Assembly: GCA_014169315.1 (NCBI GenBank)
Contig: AP022133.1
Location: 2,604,001 to 2,668,000, forward strand
Direction of reading: 5' to 3'
DNA from: Enterobacter cloacae
Lineage (GTDB): Bacteria > Pseudomonadota > Gammaproteobacteria > Enterobacterales > Enterobacteriaceae
Length of the DNA: 64,000 bases
Below, in pieces: positions 44,553 through 54,154 of this stretch. The notes beneath the pieces are model-generated. The model made no database searches. It saw only the letters and a list, made by a program, of their open reading frames with translations, and was not told the DNA's origin. A program made the translations under genes and the position numbers. Position 1 is the first letter of the stretch; each line of letters begins with the position of its first letter.

Positions 44553-44915
44553 TTAGATCCAGATATCGTTTTCTGCGGTGCGTTCCCCACCTTCATGACC
44601 AGTGTTCAGGACACCACAGGGTTCTATCATCATCATTTTTACCACCGTCTCAGCGGACGTTTTATGCTCAATGCCTTTTGGTACAACATACATTTCCCCC
44701 GGATTGACGAGGACATGCCCGTCGCGAAAATCAACACATAACACGCCCTCGACCACGATAAAGGCTTCGTCGGTTTCAGGATGAGAGTGCCAGATAAAAT
44801 CACCCGCTATTTTCACGATTTTAAACTGGTAGTCGTTCATCTGCGCGATGACTTTGGGCTGCCAGTGAGCGTCGAAGAGAGAGAATTTTTGTTCCAGATT
44901 TACAGGGAAATACAT
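44553..44915 (-). CDS. Cupin-domain protein
   Basis: Single-domain cupin of 120 residues. Metal-type histidines sit in the first motif GDFIWHSHPETDEAFIVVEG (G-x5-H-x-H-x4-E) and in the second motif NPGEMYVVPKGIEHKTSAE (G-x4-P-x-G-x2-H). It probably binds a metal; function not known. Located downstream of an AraC regulator on the same strand (76-bp gap), so it may be that regulator's target. Confidence 0.85.
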   Translation of the reverse strand: MYFPVNLEQKFSLFDAHWQPKVIAQMNDYQFKIVKIAGDFIWHSHPETDEAFIVVEGVLCVDFRDGHVLVNPGEMYVVPKGIEHKTSAETVVKMMMIEPCGVLNTGHEGGERTAENDIWI

Positions 44916-44991
44916 GGTGACATTCCTTTAATGGCTAAGAAACGTCGAGGATAAATAATGTCGCTACATCAGTCTTGAACGATCGTGCAAC

Positions 44992-45846
44992 TCAGGCACG
45001 GTGACGTTGAATAAATTTTTGCCAACGGCCCGGTGAAATGCCGAATGTTTTTATAAACTGGCGCGCCATATGACTCTGATCTGAAAACCCCGCCTCTACA
45101 GCAGACTCTGCAAGCGACAGGCCCGTCTGAATCAGATGGCGACAGTAGGCGAGACGACGCATCGTTACATAGCGATAAGGACTCGTTCCGTAAAGTGCAC
45201 GAAAATCCCGGCTCAGGCTCCAGCGATCTTTACCACTTACGGCGGATAACGTATCCAGCGTAATATTCTGGCTGAATTCTGTTTGTATATATTCCCGCGC
45301 TCTCTCTGCAGACTGATAATCCACCAGGCATCGGCGAAAACGTTGCCCGCCGACGACGGCCAGAGTCCTGGCCAGATCGTAGATCGCATCCTCCTCTTCC
45401 AGCATATCGATAGCATCTTCTGGCGCTTTCAACAACGACCCGGCGGCGGCAAAAAGTCGGGGATCAGATGAGATCCCGCCAGGAATAAATGGCAACGGCT
45501 TTCCGCCCAATATTTTCTGGATTAACGCAGGTTCGATATAGACCATTCGATACTGAAATCCCTCAGTCGTTCCCGCCTCTCCATCATGAATTTCATCCGG
45601 GTGTAAGACCATCGTCCCACCGGGTAAGCTGTGTTGTTTACTGTCACGATAACGAAAAGATTGCACACCTGATAATGTCCTGCCGATCGCATAGGTATCA
45701 TGACGATGAGGTTCATAACCATGCCCGCTGAAATACGCCTCCAGGCGTTCTATTTCCCCGGCGTGTGTGCAAGTTTGACCCAGTCTTTGTTCTCTTGTGC
45801 ACTCGACATGTGTAACACCTGTTTCCCGTTGTAGGAGGATCCTCAC
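44992..45846 (-). CDS. AraC-family transcriptional regulator with cupin sensor domain
   Basis: Regulator of 284 residues: N-terminal AraC-type cupin arm (about 25-165; SGHGYEPHRHDTYAIGRTLSGVQSFRY) and C-terminal double helix-turn-helix (about 185-284; ITLDTLSAVSGKDRWSLSRDFRALYGTSPYRYVTMRRLAYCRHLIQTG then AVEAGFSDQSHMARQFIKTFGISPGRW). Effector unknown. The start could be a few codons downstream. Same strand as the cupin gene. Confidence 0.9.
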   Translation of the reverse strand: MRILLQRETGVTHVECTREQRLGQTCTHAGEIERLEAYFSGHGYEPHRHDTYAIGRTLSGVQSFRYRDSKQHSLPGGTMVLHPDEIHDGEAGTTEGFQYRMVYIEPALIQKILGGKPLPFIPGGISSDPRLFAAAGSLLKAPEDAIDMLEEEDAIYDLARTLAVVGGQRFRRCLVDYQSAERAREYIQTEFSQNITLDTLSAVSGKDRWSLSRDFRALYGTSPYRYVTMRRLAYCRHLIQTGLSLAESAVEAGFSDQSHMARQFIKTFGISPGRWQKFIQRHRA

Positions 45847-45938
45847 TCTGCCTGGAGCGCAGAATGGGTGGTTATCATCTCCCGGAGATGAATTTTTCGT
45901 AAGCGCTCTAAAGTGAATAGTTCCAACTACCGAAACAC

Positions 45939-46421
45939 TTAGATTTCCAGTGCAGCAAGAATTGCTGCTTCTATTTTCTCGGGGGTGGTCATCGGTGCAA
46001 AACGCTTAAGTGGTTTACCGTTGCGTCCGATCAGGAACTTAGTAAAGTTCCACTTAATCCGCCCCCCCAGCACGCCGGGCAATTCTTTTTTCAGATAACG
46101 GAATACCGGGTGCGCTGCGGCTCCATTTACCTCTACTTTCTCGAACATCGGGAAACTTACACCGTAGTTAATGTAACAGGTTCTGGAAATTTCGTCGGCT
46201 CCGCCGGGTTCCTGTTTACCAAACTGGTTACAGGGGAAGCCAAGCACCACGAATCCCTGAGCGGCATATTTCTTGTAAAGCGCTTCAAGGCCACCGTATT
46301 GTGGTGTGAAGCCACATTGGCTGGCAGTATTAACGACCAAAACCACCTTACCAGCGTAGTCGACCATAGAGATAAGCTGCCCATCCTGGCTGGTGGCAGT
46401 CAGTTGGTAAAAGCGAGTCAT
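45939..46421 (-). CDS. Glutathione peroxidase-family protein
   Basis: Cys-type peroxidase of 160 residues that reduces hydroperoxides with thioredoxin or glutathione. The peroxidatic Cys is in VVNTASQCGFTPQY (residue 36), the Gln in GFPCNQFGKQEPG and the Trp/Asn in KWNFTKFLIG, completing the catalytic tetrad. It is similar to BtuE but in a different neighbourhood. Cytoplasmic or periplasmic location cannot be decided; no signal peptide is seen. Confidence 0.93.
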   Translation of the reverse strand: MTRFYQLTATSQDGQLISMVDYAGKVVLVVNTASQCGFTPQYGGLEALYKKYAAQGFVVLGFPCNQFGKQEPGGADEISRTCYINYGVSFPMFEKVEVNGAAAHPVFRYLKKELPGVLGGRIKWNFTKFLIGRNGKPLKRFAPMTTPEKIEAAILAALEI

Positions 46422-47080
46422 ACTGGTGCCCTCACGTAAAATCTGTCCGACGTAGCACCTGTTCTGCTAAGTTCGATGAGTGGATACTCTAATGATAGTA
46501 TTGCCAAATGGCTTTTTCATTAGCGAAAAACATCATATGATCAGTTTTAGTTATTTGTCACGCATACAACTGACACGTATTGCATCGCGGAAAAACAATG
46601 ATGTTATTATTAATAATAAATAGCCCTGGTGATAAATTCAGCGCATACGTAGATAGTATTTAAAATCAATCTTAGATTACTTTTAAATACGGGAACGTCT
46701 GCATCGTCCGCTAATACAAAAAACATTCGCAATCCAGTTCCAATTCATCCGACAATCTATGATCTCAAAATCAGTAAAATGCATTTCCGACCACAGGAGA
46801 TCTGCACTGAGCCAGGGATAGTGGTGAAAGGTATCCATCGCAATGCTAAATCTGTCTCCTTCGATAACATCGAAATCGCTGCGTTACCGCTTTGTTTTCC
46901 CAAACCCAAACTTTCTGCGCGTGCCAGAGTTCAGTCGTAGTGATATTCACCGCCGGTATTCCTGGCAAGAAGTATGCCGGATAAATCACGGTGACACCAA
47001 CATGGCGACCAAAACGTATAAATATTGCGTTGAAGCAGGCTAAGTGTGATACATTCCTGGCGCGCCAATGACCACCACAC
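46422..47080. other. AT-rich intergenic region, no gene recognised
   Basis: About 660 bases. The first half is AT-rich; short ORFs at 46843-47043 (+) and 46846-47103 (-) give no recognisable protein and have no ribosome sites. It may be a decayed gene, but I cannot identify one. Confidence 0.5.
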
Positions 47081-48295
47081 ATGACGGATATGCAGAACAT
47101 CACTCAACAATTTCGCTGGCTTCTGCTTGTTATCCCGTCACTCAGCGGTTGCGGCACGCTCTCGCAAATGTCCTCCCCGGCAGGTACTCAGGAACTCCTC
47201 ACCCATGAATCGCTGGATGGCGACGTTGATAGCGTGGTGCGTCACTATATGGCACAAAAATCCGTCCCCGGGATGACGGTCGCGGTGATCCATAATCGCA
47301 GCTCACCGCAGTTTTACACCTGGGGTGTAACTGATGCGGTCCATCGCTACCCGGTGAGACCCGATACCCTGTTTGCCCTCGGTTCGCTCAGCAAAGGGAT
47401 TACGGCGGAAGTAGTGGCTTGTCTGGTGAAGGAAGGGCGACTGAGCTGGGACGATAACCTGGCGACATTGCTACCACCGGGTACGCCGCTTAGCGCGGAT
47501 GCACAAAAAATTACCCTACTGGAACTGGTGACCCACAGCTCCGGCCTGCCACGGCAGAATATGGATGTTCCAATGCTGGGGAAATTCATCAGCTATTTAA
47601 GCAGTGGTGATAATTTTTATGGCGAGCTGGACAGCGATAACGTGCTGCGTTATCTCGCCAACTGGCGCGCGCCGAAGCATAAAATACCGCAATATTCCAA
47701 TACCGGCTACGCCCTGATCGGCTATATCCTGAAACATAAAACCGGCGAAGATATTCAGAGTTTAGCCTCGCGCTATATTTTTCGACCGCTGCAAATGTCA
47801 AACAGTAGCTTTACTCCCCAGAAGTTAAATGGTTACCCACAGCGTGCGCTTGGCCACGCTGGCGATCAGCCTAAATTTATCCCGCGCGGGCAGTTAACTC
47901 CGGACTGGCATTTTTCCAACAACATGGTGGCGGCAGCGAGTTTATACAGTAACGCCGAAGATCTGGCAGCCTATGCCCGTTATCACGTGTCGACGACCAA
48001 CAATAGCTTACTGGATAGCGTCTTTGCCGAAGTCCGTAATACCAATATTCAACGCCCCGACGGTGTACAGGGTATTGCCTGGACCACCGACTTTATCGGT
48101 CTGGAAAAAATTACTTATCAGGTAGGTTATATTGGCGGTTACTCCAGCTTTATCGGTTTTGATAAAGAAAGAGGCAATGCCGTGGTGGTGCTGCAAAATA
48201 CGTTTAACTGGAGCAATTATATTGGCATCGCGCTATTGATGGATATGGCGAAAAACGACAGCCTTATCCCTGGCAACCGTTTCGCGAAAAATTAG
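47081..48295 (+). CDS. Beta-lactamase-fold serine hydrolase lipoprotein (class C-like, PBP-related)
   Basis: Envelope protein of 404 residues (401 from the ATG at 47090). Lipoprotein signal with lipobox LSGC (Cys24) after a hydrophobic stretch. The serine active site Ser102-Leu-Ser-Lys105 (ALGSLSKGITAE) and the Tyr-Ser-Asn motif in IPQYSNTGYALIGY place it in the AmpC/EstB/PBP4* superfamily. The third motif is not a clear KTG; QVGYIGGYSSF is the nearest. Likely a peptidase or esterase acting on cell-wall peptides rather than a resistance beta-lactamase. Confidence 0.87.
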   Translation: MTDMQNITQQFRWLLLVIPSLSGCGTLSQMSSPAGTQELLTHESLDGDVDSVVRHYMAQKSVPGMTVAVIHNRSSPQFYTWGVTDAVHRYPVRPDTLFALGSLSKGITAEVVACLVKEGRLSWDDNLATLLPPGTPLSADAQKITLLELVTHSSGLPRQNMDVPMLGKFISYLSSGDNFYGELDSDNVLRYLANWRAPKHKIPQYSNTGYALIGYILKHKTGEDIQSLASRYIFRPLQMSNSSFTPQKLNGYPQRALGHAGDQPKFIPRGQLTPDWHFSNNMVAAASLYSNAEDLAAYARYHVSTTNNSLLDSVFAEVRNTNIQRPDGVQGIAWTTDFIGLEKITYQVGYIGGYSSFIGFDKERGNAVVVLQNTFNWSNYIGIALLMDMAKNDSLIPGNRFAKN

Positions 48296-48462
48296 ACGTC
48301 TTTAACTCTTTTAGCGGCAATATCTCACACTGGCGGCCCCTCTGCGCGCTGATGTTCCGTCTTTCCTGCACCGTTCATTCCAGATTTTCTGCAAATCACA
48401 TGCATTTTTGAATCAGAATGAATATATTATTCCTGTTGTATCCTTCTCTTTCAGGAGCCTTT

Positions 48463-48732
48463 ATGCCGGATTACTGTTTTTTCCAAAAAGATAAGCAAAT
48501 CATTGTGCTAGAGAGAACAGACGTCAACAATGCCTCTCAGTTGCTGGAGCAGGGTTTTAAAAAGCAATTTGAGGAGGTTAGCGCCATGAATGAAGAAAGT
48601 GCGCTTACCCGTTTTGCAGATATTCGTAAAAATAATCAAATAGATCGCAGCAACTTTCTGGCAGGTGCCGGAACGATGCCACTAATAGGCGTGCTGAGGG
48701 CTGCAGCAACCGCTCTGTTTCAGAAAAAATAG
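48463..48732 (+). CDS. Small protein of unknown function
   Basis: Protein of 89 residues from the ATG at 48463, chosen because CAGGAG lies five bases upstream. No signal peptide; a mixed N-terminal part (MPDYCFFQKDKQIIVLERTD), a charged middle, and a C-terminal hydrophobic stretch (FLAGAGTMPLIGVLRAAATALF) that could be one amphipathic or membrane helix. I do not recognise the family. It follows the serine hydrolase gene and is convergent with the aldo-keto reductase. Confidence 0.65.
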   Translation: MPDYCFFQKDKQIIVLERTDVNNASQLLEQGFKKQFEEVSAMNEESALTRFADIRKNNQIDRSNFLAGAGTMPLIGVLRAAATALFQKK

Positions 48733-48791
48733 CACACGATAATCTCTGCCATGCCACCGGCAAATACGCCGGTGGCAACATCTCACTCAGG

Positions 48792-49658
48792 TTAATCCAC
48801 CAGCACATTCAGTTCATCAATCGCCTCTGGCGGTAATTCCAGATCTGCCGCTGCCAGATTTTGCCGCAGATGCGCCACGGAAGATGTCCCTGGGATCAGC
48901 AGGATATTGGGCGAACGTTGCAGTAACCACGCCAGCGCGACCTGCATCGCCGTTGCGCCCAGCGAATCGGCGACCACCTGTAACCCGGAAGATTGCAATG
49001 GCGTAAAACCGCCCAGCGGGAAGAACGGTACATACGCAATACCCTGCCGTGCCAGCGTATCCACCAGCGCATCGTCACCACGGTTCACAATGTTGTACAT
49101 GTTTTGCACGCACACCACGGGCACCATCTTTTGCGCTTCCTCAACCTGGGTGGCCGTGACGTTACTCAACCCAATATGGCGAATCAGCCCCTGTTGCTGT
49201 AGCTCCGCAAGCGTGGTCAGGGGTTCGGTAATCGATCCCTCCGCTGGCCCGTGAGCACTAAACATAATGCGCAGGTTAACCACGTCCAGCACATCCAGCT
49301 TCAGGTTACGCAGGTTATCATGCACCGCCTGCGTCAGCTCCTGCGCGGAAAATGCAGGCAGCCATGAGGCATCCTCACCACGGCGGGCACCAATTTTAGT
49401 CACGATAGTCAGATCGTCCCGGTATGGATGGAGCGCCTCGCGGATAAGCTGGTTGGTAACATGAGGGCCGTAAAAATCGCTGGTATCAATGTGATTCACC
49501 CCGGCAGCCACCACCTCGCGGAGCACCTCCAGTGCGGTATGTTTGTCCTTTGGCGGGCCAAACACTCCCGGTCCGGCGAGCTGCATCGCACCATAGCCTA
49601 CTCGTTTAACCGTTCGCGTCCCAAGCGTATACGCGCCGCTTTTATCAATGCTGCTCAT
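48792..49658 (-). CDS. ydbC: Aldo/keto reductase, YdbC type
   Basis: NADPH-dependent aldo/keto reductase of 288 residues from ATG 49658 (AGGAAGG upstream), closely resembling E. coli YdbC, which is related to pyridoxal reductases. Catalytic Asp/Tyr in NHIDTSDFYGPHVTN (about residues 49-63), Lys in IVTKIGARRGEDASWLPAF, and C-terminal cofactor segment LLIPGTSSVAHLRQNL. In E. coli ydbC is elsewhere. A single gene, divergent from the chemoreceptor. Confidence 0.9.
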   Translation of the reverse strand: MSSIDKSGAYTLGTRTVKRVGYGAMQLAGPGVFGPPKDKHTALEVLREVVAAGVNHIDTSDFYGPHVTNQLIREALHPYRDDLTIVTKIGARRGEDASWLPAFSAQELTQAVHDNLRNLKLDVLDVVNLRIMFSAHGPAEGSITEPLTTLAELQQQGLIRHIGLSNVTATQVEEAQKMVPVVCVQNMYNIVNRGDDALVDTLARQGIAYVPFFPLGGFTPLQSSGLQVVADSLGATAMQVALAWLLQRSPNILLIPGTSSVAHLRQNLAAADLELPPEAIDELNVLVD

Positions 49659-49799
49659 GTTGACCTTCCTCATAAAAATGATCCGGATTTACAACAGGTT
49701 CCGCTATGGAACCATTAGTTAAGCAATAGTTAAATTAAAGTTTAATTTCTCTACGACGATAGTAGTTATGTAACCCTGCATCTCTAACGGACGACCGCT

Positions 49800-51464
49800 A
49801 TGCTGAAAAATCTGCACGTGATTACCGGTATTATCTTTGCCCTCACCATATTCTGTCTGCTGCAAGTTGTCACGGGAGGGTTGTTCTACTCCGCCGTCAG
49901 CAACGATCGTCATAACTTCCAGAACTCCGGGATACTTAATGCCCAGCAGGAAAGCCTGAGCGACAGCGTGAACACGCTGGTGAAAACACGCGTCACCGTC
50001 ACGCGCGTGGCGATCCGCTACCTGAAAAACCAGCGTGACCCGGCTTCCCTTGCGGCGATCAACAAACTGCTGGGTACCGCGAGTGATTCACTGGGCAAAG
50101 CTGAAGCGTATTACAGCACCTGGCAAAAAATGCCGCAGGTTAACGGTCAAAACGCAGCGTTAACGGAGGAGATGCAAAAATCCTGGAACCAGATGCACGA
50201 AGTGATGCGCCTGTCGATTGAGTATCTGCGTGCCGACAACTATCAGGCCTATGGCGATCTGGATGCCCAACAGGCACAGGACGATATGGAAGCGGTCTAC
50301 AACCGCTGGCGCGCGGAGAACAACACGTTGCTCAAGGCTGCGACAGAAGAGAACCAGAGTAGCTTTACCCATATGCAATGGACACTGGCAGGCATTTTCC
50401 TGGCCGTGATTGTCGTGCTGGTGGTGATCTGGCAGGGCCTGCAACACCTGCTGTTAAAACCGCTGAAAGTCATTATGAACCATATTCGTACCATTGCAGG
50501 CGGTGATCTGACACATGACATTGCCCTGGGGAGCCGTAACGAAATGGGCCAGTTGGCTGTCGGCCTGCATGAGATGCAGCAATCGCTGGTGAGCACGGTC
50601 AGCGCCGTACGTGGCAGCACCGATTCCATCTACACTGGTGCAGGTGAAATTGCCGCCGGGAGCAATGACCTCTCCGCCCGCACCGAACAGCAGGCCGCTT
50701 CGCTGGAAGAGACTGCCGCCAGCATGGAAGAGTTAACCGCCACGGTCAAACAGAACTCCGACAACGCCCGTCAGGCCACGTTGCTGGCGAAAAATGCATC
50801 GGAAACCGCTGCCCGCGGTGGTCACGTGGTGGATAACGTTGTCCGTACCATGACCGAGATTGCCGACAGCTCGCAGCAAATCGCGCACATTACCGGCGTG
50901 ATTGACAGTATTGCCTTCCAGACCAACATTCTGGCCCTCAACGCTGCGGTAGAAGCGGCCCGCGCAGGGGAACAGGGGCGTGGGTTTGCGGTGGTTGCAG
51001 GTGAAGTACGCACGCTGGCCAGCCGCAGCGCGCAGGCGGCAAAAGAGATCAAAGGGCTTATTGATAACTCCGTCAGCCGGGTCAATACCGGTTCTGACCA
51101 GGTCAGTGAAGCGGGCGCAACCATGAAAGAGATTGTCGCAGCCGTTACCCGTGTGACCGATATTATGGGTGAGATTTCATCCGCATCCGATGAGCAGAGT
51201 CGCGGTATTGAACAGGTGAGTCTTGCGGTTTCGCAGATGGACAGCGTCACACAGCAAAACGCCGCGCTGGTACAAGAGTCCGCTACGGCGGCAGCGGCGC
51301 TGGAAGATCAGTCCGAGCAGCTTCGCCTTGCTGTGGCAGCATTTCGTCTGAACGGAAAAGAAAAAGCTGCCGCACCTCGCCCGACAAATGTAAAAACGCC
51401 ACAGCTATTGCGCCCGGCAACGGCAAGTACACATTCCACCGACAGCAACTGGGAAACCTTCTGA
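49800..51464 (+). CDS. Methyl-accepting chemotaxis protein
   Basis: Transmembrane chemoreceptor of 554 residues: helix 8-30, periplasmic four-helix ligand domain (about 35-190), helix 194-214, HAMP (about 216-268) and a kinase-control domain with the conserved hairpin [35 protein letters not shown]. Methylation-type segments with Gln/Glu pairs flank it ([19 protein letters not shown]). The last five residues NWETF are the CheR/CheB tether found on high-abundance receptors (Tsr/Tar type). Ligand unknown; no chemotaxis genes are adjacent. Confidence 0.95.
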   Translation: MLKNLHVITGIIFALTIFCLLQVVTGGLFYSAVSNDRHNFQNSGILNAQQESLSDSVNTLVKTRVTVTRVAIRYLKNQRDPASLAAINKLLGTASDSLGKAEAYYSTWQKMPQVNGQNAALTEEMQKSWNQMHEVMRLSIEYLRADNYQAYGDLDAQQAQDDMEAVYNRWRAENNTLLKAATEENQSSFTHMQWTLAGIFLAVIVVLVVIWQGLQHLLLKPLKVIMNHIRTIAGGDLTHDIALGSRNEMGQLAVGLHEMQQSLVSTVSAVRGSTDSIYTGAGEIAAGSNDLSARTEQQAASLEETAASMEELTATVKQNSDNARQATLLAKNASETAARGGHVVDNVVRTMTEIADSSQQIAHITGVIDSIAFQTNILALNAAVEAARAGEQGRGFAVVAGEVRTLASRSAQAAKEIKGLIDNSVSRVNTGSDQVSEAGATMKEIVAAVTRVTDIMGEISSASDEQSRGIEQVSLAVSQMDSVTQQNAALVQESATAAAALEDQSEQLRLAVAAFRLNGKEKAAAPRPTNVKTPQLLRPATASTHSTDSNWETF

Positions 51465-51471
51465 GTCTGAC

Positions 51472-51492
51472 GCGGGCGATCGCATCGCCCGC
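51472..51492. terminator. Hairpin between chemoreceptor and smrA
   Basis: GCGGGCGAT-CGC-ATCGCCCGC, nine-bp perfect stem just after the receptor stop and between convergent genes; weak T content afterwards. Confidence 0.55.
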
Positions 51493-51504
51493 AATCATCA
51501 TTCA

Positions 51505-52068
51505 TTAGCGGCTGCGCTTGGCGTGACGTTCCCAGTTATCTTGTTTTGCTTCATCAGATTTTCGTAGTGAGACATAACATGCCCCGCTACCACCGTGGTG
51601 GGGCTGCGCCACACAAAAAGCGAGAACATCGTCGAACTCGGGTAACCAGCGTGCCAGATAGCTGCGTACCACATTGGGGTGTGAGTTCTGCTCGCGCCCC
51701 TTTCCATGAATGATAACCAGATTGCGTAATCCGTCACGTCCGGCCTGGCGGATAAAAGCAAACAGCATCTGACGGCAGCGCTCTGCAGGCTGATGTAACA
51801 GGTTTAAGCTGGCCTGGCGGGAGTATTTACCTGAGCGTAGTTTATCAATAACGCCCTGCTGAACCCCTTCCCGCTGAAACGCCAGCGGCTCCTCAATCGG
51901 CAGAAGTTCCAGAAACCCCAGCGTTAAGAAGTTATCGAGCTGCTCGGTATCCACCTCCTGACGCACCCGCGTGTTACGGCTCTGTTGCCAGTGAATATCC
52001 GTGCAGCGTTTCAGAGGCTGGACATCCTCTACGGCATCAAGAAAAAGTGATTTGTCGTCAGGGCTCAT
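51505..52068 (-). CDS. smrA: SmrA (YdaL), Smr-domain DNA endonuclease
   Basis: Protein of 187 residues, the E. coli length, with a C-terminal Smr domain (about 85-170): the LDLHGL-like motif is replaced by SLNLLHQPAERCR, and NLVIIHGKGREQNSHPNVVRSYLARWL holds the conserved HGKG. E. coli SmrA has DNA-nicking activity in vitro. It marks the left side of the smrA-abg-ogt-fnr neighbourhood of E. coli. Confidence 0.94.
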   Translation of the reverse strand: MSPDDKSLFLDAVEDVQPLKRCTDIHWQQSRNTRVRQEVDTEQLDNFLTLGFLELLPIEEPLAFQREGVQQGVIDKLRSGKYSRQASLNLLHQPAERCRQMLFAFIRQAGRDGLRNLVIIHGKGREQNSHPNVVRSYLARWLPEFDDVLAFCVAQPHHGGSGACYVSLRKSDEAKQDNWERHAKRSR

Positions 52069-52259
52069 GGAAATCCTCCGGCTACATCTGAGCCTGTACT
52101 ATACCTGTGCCGGACGTGGGCCTCAATAACAGGTACCTCTGCAGAGAGGTTGCACAAATATTAACCTGATGAATATATAAAATAATCAGGATTAATATTT
52201 AAACCAAACTTAACTAAAATTTCAGCAGACATTAAATGGGAGAATTTAAGTTAAAATTT

Positions 52260-52275
52260 CGTGAAATCAATCACT
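52260..52275 (+). promoter_or_regulatory. Candidate CRP site upstream of mcaS
   Basis: CGTGAAATCAATCACT keeps the CRP half-sites GTGA-N6-TCAC. It lies upstream of the McaS sRNA, whose E. coli gene is CRP-activated. Its distance from the estimated transcript start (about 51 bases) is not a canonical class I or II spacing, so the start estimate may be off. Confidence 0.5.
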
Positions 52276-52318
52276 CTGCGTCCTTTCATTTTGAAGAAAA
52301 GCTGTTATAACTTATTAA

Positions 52319-52413
52319 ACCTACCTCAGGAATAAAACATGTGGGACCCGTAAAGGACGTACTGCTGTGTGTACTATAGAGTCTGCCTGATGTCGGGCAG
52401 ACTCCGTTTTTTT
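52319..52413 (+). ncRNA. mcaS: McaS small regulatory RNA
   Basis: Hfq-dependent sRNA that in E. coli represses csgD and activates flhD and pgaA. The 3' half contains ACTGCTGTGTGTACTATAG, nearly identical to E. coli McaS, followed by a terminator stem GAGTCTGCC/GGCAGACTC (52379-52404) and seven T. The location is also right: beside smrA and divergent from it. A -10-like TATAAC is at 52306-52311, so a start near 52319 gives about 95 nt, the E. coli length. The 5' third differs from E. coli as I recall it. Confidence 0.85.
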
Positions 52414-52654
52414 ATTATTTAAATCTTACGCTAATATTATTTTTCTGCCCTCTCTTCTGAACCGTGTTATTAACAATTCAGTGAGCGATGGCTAAACCTC
52501 TCTTCTGGCTGCTTATAATAACTGCCCCGCGGAGCAGAGTGAGATCACGCGTGCTTTTTAACCAAAAGAACGCTTCGTAACGCGTTAGAAAACGCATAAG
52601 AAGGTTATGAAACTGAGGAAGATACATGGCCTGGCTGTCGACAGGCCGAATGAC
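52414..52654. other. Intergenic region between mcaS and the fimbrial adhesin fragment
   Basis: About 240 bases with no gene. E. coli has abgR here; I find no trace of it, so the boundary of the replaced segment lies in or near this interval. Confidence 0.5.
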
Positions 52655-52957
52655 TTAACGGTAGTATATTTCAAACGTCGCCACCGCGTTGACATCACCA
52701 CCTTTCACGGTGCCTGTCTGTATATAGCGTGCTTTTAGCGGAATAGAAACCGACTGATTTTTTGTCGTTTGCGCCGCCGCCTCATATTCAGTGTCAAATT
52801 GCACCACCGTGTTGTTACTATCCAGAATCTGAATCCCTACGCCTTCTGCCGCGCCGGATCCGCTCGCAATGCTCAGGATATTGCTATTGCTGACGCCGGT
52901 AGAGCCTGAAGTGGTAAATTTATAATCCACTTTAATCCCGGCTTCGCATTTATCTAA
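52655..52957 (-). pseudogene. 3' part of IS-interrupted fimbrial tip adhesin
   Basis: C-terminal piece of the pilin domain of the adhesin. From the IS edge the frame reads LDKCEAGIKVDYKFTTSGS and ends VATFEIYYR, the usual C-terminal beta-strand with aromatic residues. Together with 54155-54848 and counting the 4-bp duplication once, it forms one 330-codon frame, so both pieces belong to a single gene. On its own it has no signal peptide. Confidence 0.9.
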
Positions 52958-54154
52958 GGAAGGTGCGAATAAGTCCGAGATGTGAGATCATCGTGTTGTA
53001 ACCTGAACCCAGAATGAGTAACCGGATGAGCCAGCAACTGACTTTTGCCGACAGTGAGTTTTCCAGTAAACGCCGCCAGACCCGCAAAGAAGTTTTCCTT
53101 GGCAGAATGGATGACTTGCTTCCCTGGGACAAATTACTTGGCGTTATCGAGCCTGTGTATCCCAAGGCCGGTAATGGTCGCAGGCCCTATCCGCTGGAAA
53201 CCATGCTGCGTATTCACTGCATGCAGCAATGGTACAACCTGAGCGATGAGGCCATGGAAGATGCCCTCTATGAAATCGCCTCCATGCGCCAATTTGCTCG
53301 CCTGTCACTGGATAAAGCCATTCCAGACCGCACTACCATCATGAATTTCCGGCATTTGCTGGAGCAGCATGAACTGGCCCGCAAAATCTTCAGTACCGTT
53401 AATCACTGGCTAGCAGAGTGTGGCGTTCTAATGACCCAGGGCACCTTGGTGGATGCCACCATCATTCAAGCCCCCAGCTCTACCAAAAACAAACACAACA
53501 GCCGTGATGAAGACATGCACCAGACCAAGAAAGGTAACCAGTGGTACTTCGGCATGAAAGCGCACATTGGCGTGGACGCCAAAAGTGGCCTGACCCACAG
53601 TCTGGTGACCACGGCGGCTAACGAGCACGACCTCAATCAGGTTGGCAAGTTACTGCATGGCGATGAAGAATTTATCTCAGCCGATGCTGGTTATCAGGGG
53701 GCCGAAAAGCGCGATGAGCTCAGCGATGTCAGCGCAGACTGGCTTATCGCCAAGCGTCCCGGCAAAGTGAATGCATTGAAGCAACACCCGCGCAAGAACA
53801 AGCTGGCCATCCGTTACGAATACCTGAAAGCGAGTATCCGAGCGAAGGTTGAGCATCCATTTCGGATAGTAAAATGTCAGTTTGGTTTCGTCAAAGCCAG
53901 GTACAAGGGGCTGGCTAAAAATGACAGTCAACTGGCGATGTTATTCACCCTGGCGAACCTGGTTCGAGTTGACCAATTGATACGGGCACAGGCGAGATCT
54001 ACCTGAAATGAGGAAATTGGCCTGAAACAGGGCCAAAATCAGCCACGAAGAGACGATTTTGGGCTGAAAATTGGAAAATTGAGCCACAGGACGTCGATAA
54101 AGGACGGTTTGGGGCGTCATATCGGGAGCTGCGGACCACTTAATCGCAGCTTCC
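52958..54154 (+). mobile_element. IS5-family insertion sequence (IS5 group), complete, 1197 bp
   Basis: Left end GGAAGGTGCGAATAAG; right end, inverted, GGAAGCTGCGATTAAG (two mismatches). It is flanked by the 4-bp target duplication CTAA (52954-52957 and 54155-54158), which fits the IS5 target YTAR. Length and transposase match the IS5/ISKpn26 type, but I cannot name the isoform. It splits the fimbrial adhesin gene. Confidence 0.93.
53026..54006 (+). CDS. IS5-family transposase
   Basis: DDE transposase of 326 residues from the ATG at 53026 ([22 protein letters not shown]), the IS5 length. Family blocks: [16 protein letters not shown] (first Asp), [16 protein letters not shown] (second Asp) and the Glu in [20 protein letters not shown]. 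The frame is intact. Confidence 0.95.
   Translation: MSQQLTFADSEFSSKRRQTRKEVFLGRMDDLLPWDKLLGVIEPVYPKAGNGRRPYPLETMLRIHCMQQWYNLSDEAMEDALYEIASMRQFARLSLDKAIPDRTTIMNFRHLLEQHELARKIFSTVNHWLAECGVLMTQGTLVDATIIQAPSSTKNKHNSRDEDMHQTKKGNQWYFGMKAHIGVDAKSGLTHSLVTTAANEHDLNQVGKLLHGDEEFISADAGYQGAEKRDELSDVSADWLIAKRPGKVNALKQHPRKNKLAIRYEYLKASIRAKVEHPFRIVKCQFGFVKARYKGLAKNDSQLAMLFTLANLVRVDQLIRAQARST

Noticed and set aside
46843..47103. Short ORFs on both strands in the 46.4-47.1 kb gap
   Set aside because: No ribosome sites, family resemblance or consistent coding character.
47081..48295. Chromosomal AmpC beta-lactamase
   Set aside because: It has a lipoprotein signal, SLSK and YSN motifs, but no clear KTG and a sequence unlike AmpC; better described as a PBP-related serine hydrolase.
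52958..54154. IS5-type element truncated at its right end
   Set aside because: The right inverted repeat is imperfect but present at 54139-54154, and the CTAA duplication follows, so the element is complete.
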